From Paludibacter sp. (GTDB lineage: Bacteria > Bacteroidota > Bacteroidia > Bacteroidales > Paludibacteraceae): a stretch of DNA of 64,000 bases. The stretch lies in assembly GCA_028710895.1 (NCBI GenBank), contig JAQTTH010000004.1, positions 124,001 through 188,000 on the forward strand, in the 5' to 3' direction. Positions 52,592 through 61,378 of the stretch are shown piece by piece (position 1 is the stretch's first letter; each line of letters begins with the position of its first letter). A program made the position numbers and the translations under genes. The notes beneath the pieces are model-generated. The model made no database searches, was not told the origin of the DNA, and saw nothing but the letters and a program-made list of their open reading frames with translations.

Positions 52592-55500
52592 ATGTTGAAG
52601 CGATTTGTAATTTGTTCTATTTTTCTTTGCTCGTTGGTCAAACCGGAAGCTGCTCCGTTTTCCTTCCGTCATTATAAAGTAGAAAATGGACTGTCGGAGA
52701 ATTCTGTTTTTTGTTCTATTCAGGACAACAAAGGTTTTATGTGGTTTGGGACAAAAGATGGGTTAAATCGTTTTGATGGGCAAAATTTTGTCGTTTATCA
52801 CACAATCCCGAAAGACAAAAACTCTATAGGCAATAATTTTATCAGGTCTTTTCATGAGGATAAGAATAAAGCCCTTTGGGTGGGAACCGAGAAAGGTATT
52901 TATCAATATAGTTATCTGCAGAATAACTTCCAGCACTTTGATAAAAAGACGAGCCGAAATGAGTCTCCGCAATCTGTGAATGCTATCACAGAAGATTTAA
53001 AGGGGAATCTTTGGATTGCAACAACTTCGGGTTTGTTCAAATTTGAACAGGGAAGTAATAGGCTCACATCCTACATGCACAATCAGGGAAATAAAGGTTC
53101 TATTCCAGCCAATTTTGTGAGTTGCGTTATTTGCGACAATAAAGGAATTGTTTGGGTAGGAACTTTGTCGGGTGGACTTAGCCGCTACAACCCAAAAACA
53201 AATAATTTTACAAATTTCAAATTTTCGGATGAAAACAGATCATACAGTAATAGTGTTTTGCGAATTCTTGAAGACTCGCAAGGCAACCTGATTTTGGGTA
53301 CTGTAAATGAAGGGCTCATCTTTTTTGATAGAATAACAACTAAAAGTGAGAGCTACTTACTGGAAACATCGCTCGAACGAATTTACTATTTTCGGGACAT
53401 TTTTGAGTATTCACCAGGCGTATATCTTGTTGGATCTGAGCATGGTTTGATTCTCTTTGAGCAATCGACCGGAAAAATCACAGAAATGAAATCGTCAACC
53501 CTGGTGCCCACTTCCTTGAGCGATAATGCTATTTATTCCATATATAAAGATCGTGAGGGAGGAATTTGGGTGGGAAGCTATTTTGGTGGAGTTAATTACA
53601 TATCTCCAAAATCAAATCCATTTGAGTTGTATTCACCTTTGGAATATAAAAACTCCGTTAGCGGTAAAGCTATCAGTCAGTTCTGTGAAGATGCTTCCGG
53701 AAATCTTTGGATAGGCACAGAAGATGGTGGTCTGGATTATTTTGATGTCAAAAACAATAGCTTCAAATGTTATAATCATCAGCCGGGGAGGAATAGCTTA
53801 TCGTATCATAACGTGCATAGTTTGATGCTGGATGGTGATAACTTGTGGATTGGAACATTTGCAGGTGGATTAAATATCTTAAATACTAAAACCGGCAAAT
53901 TTAGCTTTTACACATCAACAAATGATATTCATTCGCTTAATGATAATAATGTCTTTTCGATCTATAAAGATTTGACAGGAACTATTTGGGTGGGAACCAT
54001 AACCGGATTATGCAAATATAATCGGGCTAATAATAATTTTGATCGAATTCCGGTAGTAGCTTTAAATACACACATCTACGACATTGTTCAGGATCATTTA
54101 GGACTAATATGGGTAGCTACTTACGGTAGAGGTTTGTTTTGTTACAACCCACTGTCAAATGTATGGAAACAATATGTGAATGATCCGAATAATCCGAAGT
54201 CAATTTCGCACAATAAAGTAATATCCATTTATATCGACGAGAAAAAGAGACTTTGGTTGGGAACAGAAGGTGGTGGATTGTGCCAGTATTTATACGATAA
54301 GAACTGTTTTGCGAGCTACGACGTTAGTTCTGGCTTGCCAAATAACGTTGTATATAAAGTGGTGTCGGATCATGATTATCTTTGGCTAAGCACCAACAAA
54401 GGTCTGGTTCGTTTCAATGTTGACAGTAAGGTAATTAAGACATTCACCAAAGTAGATGGTTTACAGGGAGATCAGTTTAATTTCAAATCGGGCATAAAAA
54501 CCCGAAGTGGCAAGATCTATTTTGGAGGAATAAATGGGTTTAACGCTTTTTATCCTGAGCGACTTATCGAAAACAAGTATATTCCGCCTGTAGTAATTTC
54601 CAATCTTCAGCTATTTAATAAAAATGTAATCATTGGCGATAACGATTCACCTTTAAAGCAAAGTATTTCGTACACCGATGAAATAACCCTGAATTATAAT
54701 CAATCGTTTATAAATCTGGAGTTTGTAGCATTGAGTTATTGTGCTCCTGATAAAAATCAATATGCCTATAAACTGGAAGGGTTTGATAAAGATTGGAACA
54801 ATAGAGGCAATGATCATAAAATCTCTTATACTAACCTGCCTCCCGGTAAGTATACTTTACACATAAAAGGTTCCAACAACGATGGCGTTTGGAACGCCGA
54901 TGGTGTGAAGTTGAAAATAAATATACTTCCTCCGTTTTGGGCAAGTCCATTGGCATTGTTTCTTTATGTAGTTATTTTGGTGGGCGGTTCCTATTTTACG
55001 GTCAAAAGCTTTAAAGGCAAGCAACAGAGAGAGAAGCAGCTTAACCTTGACAGAGTACATGCCGAAAAGGAAATTGAGCTTTATAATGCCAAAATAGATT
55101 TTTTCACCAATATCGCTCATGAAATAAGGACACCACTCAGCTTGATAAAAGCACCATTGGACTATATTTTAAAAAAGTACACTGACAAAGAACTAAACGA
55201 GTATTTGTCTGTGATGGACAGAAATACAAATAGATTAATGTCACTTGTAAATCAACTGCTTGATTTCCGTAAAGCTGAAAAAAACAGTTATACCGTAAAT
55301 TTTAAGCAGACAAATATAAATGAACTTTTACAAAGTATATACGAAAGTTTTAAGTATTCGACAGATAGTAAAGTGTTGACTTTTGAACTGAATTTACCAG
55401 AAATGCCACTAATTGTGAAAGCAGATGTAGAATGTATCACAAAAATAATGAGTAATCTGCTCTCTAATGCAATTAAGCATGCAAAGGATAAAATAACATT

Positions 55501-56620
55501 ATCGTTAGTTGTTGATGAGGGGAATCCTGACAATTATCAGATACAGGTCTTTGACAATGGTAATGGAATAAATAGCTCAGAAACTGATAAGATATTCCAA
55601 CCATTTTATCAGATAAAAACAGATAAGAAACAAAATCAAGGTACCGGAATTGGCCTCGCTCTGGTAAAGCTGCTTGTAGAGATACACGGAGGTAACATCA
55701 AGGTGGAAAGCGTTGAAAATGAGTTTACCAGCTTTACGCTGAATTTACCTATGATTAAGGATATGGCTATTGAGGCTGAGGCCGACCTGCAGGTTCTGAA
55801 TCAAATTATAATGCCTGACATTGCACCAAAGGAAAATAAGCAACATGTTTCTTATTTCAATACAGAATTGCCATCCATTCTCATTGTTGAAGATAATGAG
55901 GATTTAAATGGATTTTTGGTAAACTACTTCAAAGAAGATTACTCTGTATTGACTACTTTTAATGGTTCCGAAGCCATTAAAGCGCTTGAGAGTTTTTCGG
56001 CAGATATTATTATAAGCGATATTGTAATGCCTGAAATGGATGGGTTGGAGCTGTGCAATTTGCTGAAAACAAATACCTTGTATAGTCATATTCCGGTAAT
56101 TTTGCTAACTGCCAGAACAGACATCAAATATAAAATAGAGGGTTTGGAACATGGAGCAGATGCCTATTTGGAAAAACCATTCTCGGTTGAACATCTCGAA
56201 GCTCAGGTTTTAAATTTACTGGAGAATAGGGAGAAACTAAGAGAAAATTTTATCAAATCTCCTCTTACACCTATAAGAACTATTGGAAAAAATAAAGCCG
56301 ATGAAGCCTTTTTGTTGGAAATAACTTCAATTATTGAGGCTAACATTACAAAAGTAGACTTTCAGGTAGATGAATTTGCAACGCAAATAGGAATGAGCCG
56401 GTCAAATTTTTATCGGAAGGTAAAGGGAATATCAGGGTTAACTCCAAATGATTTTATTCGGTTGGTAAAACTAAAGAAAGCCGTTAAACTAATGCTTGAT
56501 GGTGAAACCAGAATAAACGAAATATGCTTTATGGTTGGTTTTAATACATCGTCCTATTTTGCTAAATGCTTCCGAAAGCAGTTCGGCATCCTGCCTAAAG
56601 ATTTTATCAAAAACAAATAG
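52592..56620 (+). CDS. Hybrid two-component system sensor-regulator (HTCS)
   Basis: A 1342-residue one-protein regulator from ATG 52592 (TTG 52586 also in frame). After a signal peptide, a periplasmic sensor made of two-propeller repeats covers about 20-660 (recurrent GNLWIGT, GTIWVGT, LWLGTEGGGL). A Y_Y_Y domain covers about 690-770 (YKLEGFDKDWNN, LPPGKYTLHIKG) and a membrane helix about 777-803. Next come the histidine kinase (FFTNIAHEIRTPLSL, His near 840; NLLSNAIKHA; GTGIGLALVK), a receiver (about 1095-1210; IVEDNED, DIVMPEMDG with the phospho-Asp) and an AraC-type DNA-binding domain (about 1255-1340). It should activate the adjacent susCD locus on sensing an oligosaccharide. Confidence 0.95.
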   Translation: MLKRFVICSIFLCSLVKPEAAPFSFRHYKVENGLSENSVFCSIQDNKGFMWFGTKDGLNRFDGQNFVVYHTIPKDKNSIGNNFIRSFHEDKNKALWVGTEKGIYQYSYLQNNFQHFDKKTSRNESPQSVNAITEDLKGNLWIATTSGLFKFEQGSNRLTSYMHNQGNKGSIPANFVSCVICDNKGIVWVGTLSGGLSRYNPKTNNFTNFKFSDENRSYSNSVLRILEDSQGNLILGTVNEGLIFFDRITTKSESYLLETSLERIYYFRDIFEYSPGVYLVGSEHGLILFEQSTGKITEMKSSTLVPTSLSDNAIYSIYKDREGGIWVGSYFGGVNYISPKSNPFELYSPLEYKNSVSGKAISQFCEDASGNLWIGTEDGGLDYFDVKNNSFKCYNHQPGRNSLSYHNVHSLMLDGDNLWIGTFAGGLNILNTKTGKFSFYTSTNDIHSLNDNNVFSIYKDLTGTIWVGTITGLCKYNRANNNFDRIPVVALNTHIYDIVQDHLGLIWVATYGRGLFCYNPLSNVWKQYVNDPNNPKSISHNKVISIYIDEKKRLWLGTEGGGLCQYLYDKNCFASYDVSSGLPNNVVYKVVSDHDYLWLSTNKGLVRFNVDSKVIKTFTKVDGLQGDQFNFKSGIKTRSGKIYFGGINGFNAFYPERLIENKYIPPVVISNLQLFNKNVIIGDNDSPLKQSISYTDEITLNYNQSFINLEFVALSYCAPDKNQYAYKLEGFDKDWNNRGNDHKISYTNLPPGKYTLHIKGSNNDGVWNADGVKLKINILPPFWASPLALFLYVVILVGGSYFTVKSFKGKQQREKQLNLDRVHAEKEIELYNAKIDFFTNIAHEIRTPLSLIKAPLDYILKKYTDKELNEYLSVMDRNTNRLMSLVNQLLDFRKAEKNSYTVNFKQTNINELLQSIYESFKYSTDSKVLTFELNLPEMPLIVKADVECITKIMSNLLSNAIKHAKDKITLSLVVDEGNPDNYQIQVFDNGNGINSSETDKIFQPFYQIKTDKKQNQGTGIGLALVKLLVEIHGGNIKVESVENEFTSFTLNLPMIKDMAIEAEADLQVLNQIIMPDIAPKENKQHVSYFNTELPSILIVEDNEDLNGFLVNYFKEDYSVLTTFNGSEAIKALESFSADIIISDIVMPEMDGLELCNLLKTNTLYSHIPVILLTARTDIKYKIEGLEHGADAYLEKPFSVEHLEAQVLNLLENREKLRENFIKSPLTPIRTIGKNKADEAFLLEITSIIEANITKVDFQVDEFATQIGMSRSNFYRKVKGISGLTPNDFIRLVKLKKAVKLMLDGETRINEICFMVGFNTSSYFAKCFRKQFGILPKDFIKNK

Positions 56621-56629
56621 CGTGATCAC

Positions 56630-56680
56630 AATCCAGTTCCAAAAGTAAGTCTATTGATTTCTTTTAGGACTGGATTTTTG
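56630..56680. terminator. Hairpin terminator between convergent genes
   Basis: A 16-bp stem with 2 mismatches (56630-56645 with 56661-56676), core aatccagt/actggatt, followed by T's on the + strand. It separates the regulator gene from the VCBS gene. Confidence 0.8.
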
Positions 56681-56693
56681 AAAACGAACAATC

Positions 56694-58472
56694 TTAAATC
56701 ACAACTTTTCTAATCATCTCTTTTGAACCATCACTTAGTTTGACCAGATAAATTCCCTGGGTTAATACTACAGACGCTTTTTCAATATCCCGGATTTCTT
56801 TGATAATAGTTCCTGAAGCACTGTAAATTGTTGCATTCAACGGACTCGTTGTTTTATTTTCGATTATAAGTTGTTTGTCTGAAGTGCCAATGTTTACTCC
56901 CGACATAATTTCTTTTACTCCCGTAGTGGATACATTGAAGGATTTAGCAATAGCAAATGCACCACCCGTGAAGTTGGCATCTATAGCCTGCACTGTCCAT
57001 TCGTATGTGCCTTCGGGAAGGTCGTTTAGCACCCATTTTCGGTTTGTAAATACATTGCCTAAGGCCGCAATACGCCTCCAGCCATTTGTGGTCCCGCTCA
57101 TTATTGCCATGGGGTTATAGAGAAATTTTCCTGTAGTTTTATTTTTTAACGATAGGTTGTAGGTGAGTGCAGCTTGGACTGTTTTGTCGTCAAAAGCCGG
57201 ATTCCAACTAAGAGTTACTGTTGTATGATTTCCATTTTGGGCAACCACACTTGTCAGGTTTGTAATTGTAGATGGTTTTGCATTGATAGTGGCTGACTGA
57301 TTCAGGTAAAAGCCGCAAATATTGCGGTTATATTTTCCAATTTGTGTAGCCTGGTTTCCATTGAATCCGGTAATCAGCAAATCAATTCTACCATCGTTGT
57401 TGAGATCGGCAGTTTCAATACTACTTTCTGATACTCCCGGGAAATCGGTGTTACTTAGTGCGTTTTCAGCAAATATAAAATTGGTGGCATCAGTACAAGT
57501 AAACAGCATGGTTGCTTGTCTGGCCTTTGTGTTGCTCCAACCGGTGAGGATGATATCGAGCTTTCCATCGTTATCCCAATCCACCATGCGGGCTCCATCT
57601 CCAACGCTCAGTTGGCGGTAATCATTGAACGTTGCCTTTACTTCTAATACGCCTTTGTTGTTTTTATACAAGCGATAAATGTCTGAACTTGCCTCACCAT
57701 TTGCGCCACCATCTCCATTAAGCAATAAATCCAACCAACCATCACCGTCTACATCGCCCCAAACCGATGAGCCATATCCTTTCTGAATCAGATTTGGTTG
57801 TGCGATGATACTAAATTTTCCTGAACCATCATTTATATAAATAGCCGAATATCGTTGTTTTGCAATATCATCCCAGCCACTTATAAATAGATCAATATGC
57901 CCGTCGTTGTTGAAATCAATGGTTGTAATATCAGCATCAACCAGATTCAGTGCCGCAAAAGAGGACTGATCTTTAGTGAAAGTTCCATCGTTGTTTTGAA
58001 AAAAGATAGTACCTCCATTATCTACTCCGTTTCCAAAAACATAATAATCCAGCAGACCATTGTTATCGAAATCGGCAAATCCACAGGAAATGGTTGCGCC
58101 CGTGACATCGAGAGTGGAGCGGGTAAATACCCCTGTTCCATCATTCATGGCTATTCCACGACCCAATTCGCTATTGCTGCTTCCATTGAAAATTACATCC
58201 AGGTTTCCATCACCGTCTAAATCGGCCAGTTTGATATCGGCTGATTGTCCCGGAATTATAACATTAGGTGTTCCTGCCAATGAATAGGTTCCATTGTTAT
58301 TGACCAAAAGTGCTTTCTTCTGAATTTCACCTTGTTCATTTTTTAAAACAATATTGACATCACCCACAGCATTGATTTCGGCTGATACAGTATTGGTATT
58401 GTGTGTTGAAAATTGTGCGTTCGCCATTGTGCAGAGCAAACAAAATGTTGCAAGAAAGCTGTGTTTTTTCAT
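56694..58472 (-). CDS. VCBS/FG-GAP repeat protein with T9SS sorting domain
   Basis: A 592-residue secreted protein. Signal peptide 1-19. FG-GAP/VCBS propeller repeats with calcium-binding DxDxDGxxD motifs cover about 65-390: LADLDGDGNLDVIFNG, FADFDNNGLLDYYVFG, TIDFNNDGHIDLFISG, GDVDGDGWLDLLLNG and DWDNDGKLDIILTG. A fibronectin-like region covers about 395-515, and a T9SS C-terminal domain about 520-592 (ends RKVVI). No catalytic motif. It follows the arabinanase gene by 23 bases, so it is probably a surface adhesion or substrate-binding partner of that enzyme. Confidence 0.87.
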   Translation of the reverse strand: MKKHSFLATFCLLCTMANAQFSTHNTNTVSAEINAVGDVNIVLKNEQGEIQKKALLVNNNGTYSLAGTPNVIIPGQSADIKLADLDGDGNLDVIFNGSSNSELGRGIAMNDGTGVFTRSTLDVTGATISCGFADFDNNGLLDYYVFGNGVDNGGTIFFQNNDGTFTKDQSSFAALNLVDADITTIDFNNDGHIDLFISGWDDIAKQRYSAIYINDGSGKFSIIAQPNLIQKGYGSSVWGDVDGDGWLDLLLNGDGGANGEASSDIYRLYKNNKGVLEVKATFNDYRQLSVGDGARMVDWDNDGKLDIILTGWSNTKARQATMLFTCTDATNFIFAENALSNTDFPGVSESSIETADLNNDGRIDLLITGFNGNQATQIGKYNRNICGFYLNQSATINAKPSTITNLTSVVAQNGNHTTVTLSWNPAFDDKTVQAALTYNLSLKNKTTGKFLYNPMAIMSGTTNGWRRIAALGNVFTNRKWVLNDLPEGTYEWTVQAIDANFTGGAFAIAKSFNVSTTGVKEIMSGVNIGTSDKQLIIENKTTSPLNATIYSASGTIIKEIRDIEKASVVLTQGIYLVKLSDGSKEMIRKVVI

Positions 58473-58495
58473 CGATTTTCAGTTAGAGGAACAAA

Positions 58496-59713
58496 TCAGT
58501 TATTGATAGTTGGACTTGTACGAAGGCCTTTACTTGGTACTCCTCCGGCAATTTCGGGCCAACCGTTTATCCATGTCATTTTATCCATGAGCAAAGGGCG
58601 TCGGGTAGCACCGCCCGGCAAAGTTGGTTTTGCAACATCAATGGCGTGATACAGAAAATAATCAACTCCGGCATCATCGGTAACGATTTTAGAATTATGT
58701 CCCGGCCCCACCCAGCCACTACTTTGATTCCCTGTAAGAAAAGCTGATCCTACTTGTCCATCGTTAATAATCGTATTTCCATTTTTGTCATAGTATGGAC
58801 CTTTAAAGTTGGTTGCTACAGCCACATTTACATGGTATTGGCTATTTGCTCCATCGCAACAGCTGCCTAATGACCCAAAGAAATAGAACTTTCCGTCTTT
58901 TTCGCGAATATAAGAAGCTTCAAATGCATTGCCTGCTATTTTGAATTTACTGCCTACTGTAGTTTTAAAATTGGTAGATAACTCAATGCCATAAATGCCA
59001 CTGAAACTACCCCAGAATAGATATGATTTTATAGAATCGCCTGTTCCCGTTTGAAAAAAACTTGGATCAATGCTGTTTGATACTCCTATTGTTGACGAGT
59101 CGAATACTTTGCCCTGATCGATAAACGGCCCTGCGGGATAGTTAGAGATAGCCAATCCAATACCAGGATTGCTGTCGCCCCAGGTAGAAATACTGTAAAA
59201 CATATAATATCTCCCATTCATATACGTAACATCCGGAGCCCAAATGCCACCGTCGGTTCTCCAACTTGGCCGGGTTGTGAATGCATCTTTTACAAATTGC
59301 CACTGAACAAGATTTTTGGATTTGATAACCGGCACTAGATGATGAACGCCATCGGTCCATGTATTTTCAGTTCCATAGGCATAGAACCACCCATCGCCAG
59401 CACGAATTACAGATGGGTCAGCAACATCCGGTTCAAAAATAGGATTCTGATAGCTTTTTGCTCCGGCTGTAGTTCCCTGAAGTTCGTAAGCCCCACCGTT
59501 ATTCATGTAAATGTAACTTTTGGGTACCTGAACTCCACTTTCGGTATTCACTCCACTGACAATAATATCGAGGTCGCCATCATTATCAATATCAGCAGTA
59601 GTAATATCGCCATGTTGAAGTCCAAGTGAGGCATCGAAATGACTATACTGCGCCGCTATAAAGTTAAAATTGCTAAGTATTAATGCCAATATGGTAGCTC
59701 TGATTGTTTTCAT
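58496..59713 (-). CDS. Endo-arabinanase-like GH43 with N-terminal VCBS unit
   Basis: A 405-residue exported protein with a signal peptide to about residue 21. Residues about 36-80 hold a single VCBS/FG-GAP unit (ITTADIDNDGDLDIIVSG). A GH43 domain follows from about 90: EPDVADPSVIRAGDGWFYAYGTE (base D99), GGIWAPDVTYMNGRYYMFYS, NSIDPSFFQTG (second acid) and FEASYIREKDGKFYFFGS (Glu). SSGWVGPGHNSKIV resembles the calcium-site His region of arabinan endo-1,5-alpha-L-arabinanases. No T9SS tail. The lone VCBS unit looks like a remnant of fusion with a protein such as its neighbour at 56694. Confidence 0.87.
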   Translation of the reverse strand: MKTIRATILALILSNFNFIAAQYSHFDASLGLQHGDITTADIDNDGDLDIIVSGVNTESGVQVPKSYIYMNNGGAYELQGTTAGAKSYQNPIFEPDVADPSVIRAGDGWFYAYGTENTWTDGVHHLVPVIKSKNLVQWQFVKDAFTTRPSWRTDGGIWAPDVTYMNGRYYMFYSISTWGDSNPGIGLAISNYPAGPFIDQGKVFDSSTIGVSNSIDPSFFQTGTGDSIKSYLFWGSFSGIYGIELSTNFKTTVGSKFKIAGNAFEASYIREKDGKFYFFGSLGSCCDGANSQYHVNVAVATNFKGPYYDKNGNTIINDGQVGSAFLTGNQSSGWVGPGHNSKIVTDDAGVDYFLYHAIDVAKPTLPGGATRRPLLMDKMTWINGWPEIAGGVPSKGLRTSPTINN

Positions 59714-59933
59714 TGTTTTAGTTTTTCAGCATAAGTAATTGATTCTTATTCTCGGCAAAGCTTTGTTTTCGACTTCACCTGAACAAAAATAGCCATAATG
59801 CAGGAGATAATTCAAGCTTGAATAAAATGAATTGTTTTTTGGTCATTTTATTCTAAAAGCGATTCATTAATAAGATAATTAGCCTCTTTGTCGAGATTGA
59901 AATAGTTTTTCATCACAATAAAGCTATCAAATG

Positions 59934-59973
59934 ACAGAGGCTGACTCCATATTATTGTGGAGTCAGCCTCTGT
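59934..59973. terminator. Strong hairpin after the M48 peptidase gene
   Basis: A perfect 16-bp GC-rich stem (59934-59949 with 59958-59973), core gaggctgactcca, 8-base loop. There is no T tract on the - strand side, so termination there may be weak. It lies within the 280-base gap 59714-59993, which otherwise shows no gene. Confidence 0.7.
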
Positions 59974-59993
59974 TATGTATTTTTCAAAACCGC

Positions 59994-60785
59994 TTACTTT
60001 TTGTAATACTTCAACGCTTCCGGCAGCAATTCTTTCAGTTTGGCAATACGATTTGCATCCGAAGGGTGTGTACTCATAAATTCCATAGGTGCACCTTTTG
60101 AGTTTGCCGCCATACGTTCCCAAAATGTAATGGCTTCGTTCGGATCATAACCAGCCATAGCCAGGAATATCAAGCCTAGTTGATCAGCCTCATATTCATG
60201 CTTGCGTGAATAAGGCAACATAACACCATATTGAGCTCCAATTCCGTAGATTGTGTTAATTGTGGCACGAGTAGTGGCAGGTTTATCTGTTAGGAGCGCA
60301 TCGGTGATTGAAGCGCCGTATTGAAGTACCATTTGTTGGCTCATACGCTCGTTGCTGTGTTTGGCTACTGCGTGAGCAATTTCGTGACCTAAAACCACCG
60401 CTAGTCCAACTTCATTTTTAGTGATAGGCAGAATGCCTTCAAAAACAACTACTTTTCCGCCCGGCATACAAAATGCATTTACCGAGGTGTCTTTTACCAG
60501 ATTAAATTCCCACGCAAAATTAGCTACTTCTGCTGACATGCCGTTTGCGTTCAGATACGCTTCAACAACTGTGGAAATATTCTTTCCAACTTTTTTCACC
60601 AATGCAGTTTGAGTTTTATTGGTCGAAGCAGGGACAGAGTCAATGAACTGCTTGTAACTTTGAAAACTGGATGTTAATACTTCAGAGTCGGAGACTAATA
60701 ACAATTGTTTACGACCGGTAAGTAAAACGGTTGAACATGAGACTAATAGAATGCCTAATAACGCAAAAAGGATTATTTTTTTCAT
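59994..60785 (-). CDS. M48-family metalloprotease lipoprotein
   Basis: A 263-residue predicted lipoprotein (LVSC, C17) of the LoiP/YggG-like M48 group. The zinc motif is VLGHEIAHAVAKH (H134, E135, H138) and the third ligand lies in HEYEADQLGL near residue 196. Also visible are GRKQLLLVSDSE after the lipobox and HPSDANRIAKLKELLP at the end. It would degrade damaged envelope proteins on the periplasmic side. It diverges from the VanZ-like gene through a palindromic promoter (60834-60849). Confidence 0.93.
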   Translation of the reverse strand: MKKIILFALLGILLVSCSTVLLTGRKQLLLVSDSEVLTSSFQSYKQFIDSVPASTNKTQTALVKKVGKNISTVVEAYLNANGMSAEVANFAWEFNLVKDTSVNAFCMPGGKVVVFEGILPITKNEVGLAVVLGHEIAHAVAKHSNERMSQQMVLQYGASITDALLTDKPATTRATINTIYGIGAQYGVMLPYSRKHEYEADQLGLIFLAMAGYDPNEAITFWERMAANSKGAPMEFMSTHPSDANRIAKLKELLPEALKYYKK

Positions 60786-60832
60786 AAGTTGATAATTTTA
60801 TGGGTGAACTTCTGATTTCTAAATGTAAACTT

Positions 60833-60850
60833 TTATCTTTGCAAAGATAA
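60833..60850. promoter_or_regulatory. Palindromic divergent promoter
   Basis: ttatctttgcaaagataa is a perfect 18-base palindrome that places TATCTTTG on both strands (60834-60841 for +, 60842-60849 for -). Both match TAnnTTTG, and the flanking genes diverge: M48 at 60785 (-) and VanZ-like at 60935 (+). The two polymerases would compete for nearly the same site. Confidence 0.6.
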
Positions 60851-60934
60851 TTATTCCGCTTTAGTTTTCTTTAAATTGACGTGATTTTTGTTTTTGCCGG
60901 CATAATTACTTATTTTATTCAATATCAACCTGAC

Positions 60935-61345
60935 ATGAAATTTATAAAAATTCTTCTTCGATACTGGGAGTCTATAACAATTGCACTCGTAATTTTATAT
61001 TTGTCGTTTGCCCCGCCAACTACTTTTGATAAAGTTCCTTCTTTCAATTACGAAGACAAACTCGTCCATTTGCTTCTGTATGCCGGATTAACTTGTGTTT
61101 TGATGTATGATTTCAGAAAATACGCTAAAATAAGCAATACTAGTAAATGGGCATTTGTTTTAGTATGCTTAATTCTTCCCATTTTTCTGGGTGGTGCAGT
61201 TGAAATTTTGCAACCTATCTATTTTGCGCCACGAACTGCCGAATGGACTGATTGGTTGAGCGATATTTTGGGTGCATTACTTGGCTGGGGAGCAATGGCC
61301 TTGCTGAAATTAACTCCAAAGTCGTTTTCAAGTCAGTTAAAATAA
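60935..61345 (+). CDS. VanZ-like small membrane protein
   Basis: A 136-residue protein from ATG 60935; a GTG at 60881 adds 18 residues and is less likely. About four hydrophobic segments occur, near 10-27, 45-60, 72-92 and 112-128. VanZ-like motifs are DKLVHLLLYAGLTCVL and the later EILQPIYFAPRTAEWTDWLSDILGALLG. Members affect teicoplanin susceptibility in some bacteria, but most have unknown roles. The dprA gene starts 33 bases after it, so they may be co-transcribed. Confidence 0.85.
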   Translation: MKFIKILLRYWESITIALVILYLSFAPPTTFDKVPSFNYEDKLVHLLLYAGLTCVLMYDFRKYAKISNTSKWAFVLVCLILPIFLGGAVEILQPIYFAPRTAEWTDWLSDILGALLGWGAMALLKLTPKSFSSQLK

Positions 61346-61378
61346 ACAAGGTATAATCTTTAACTTTGGAAGTGCGCT

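Noticed and set aside
59848-60123. 91-residue ORF on the - strand
   Set aside because: It overlaps the end of the M48 peptidase gene in another frame and runs through a hairpin; no domain is seen.
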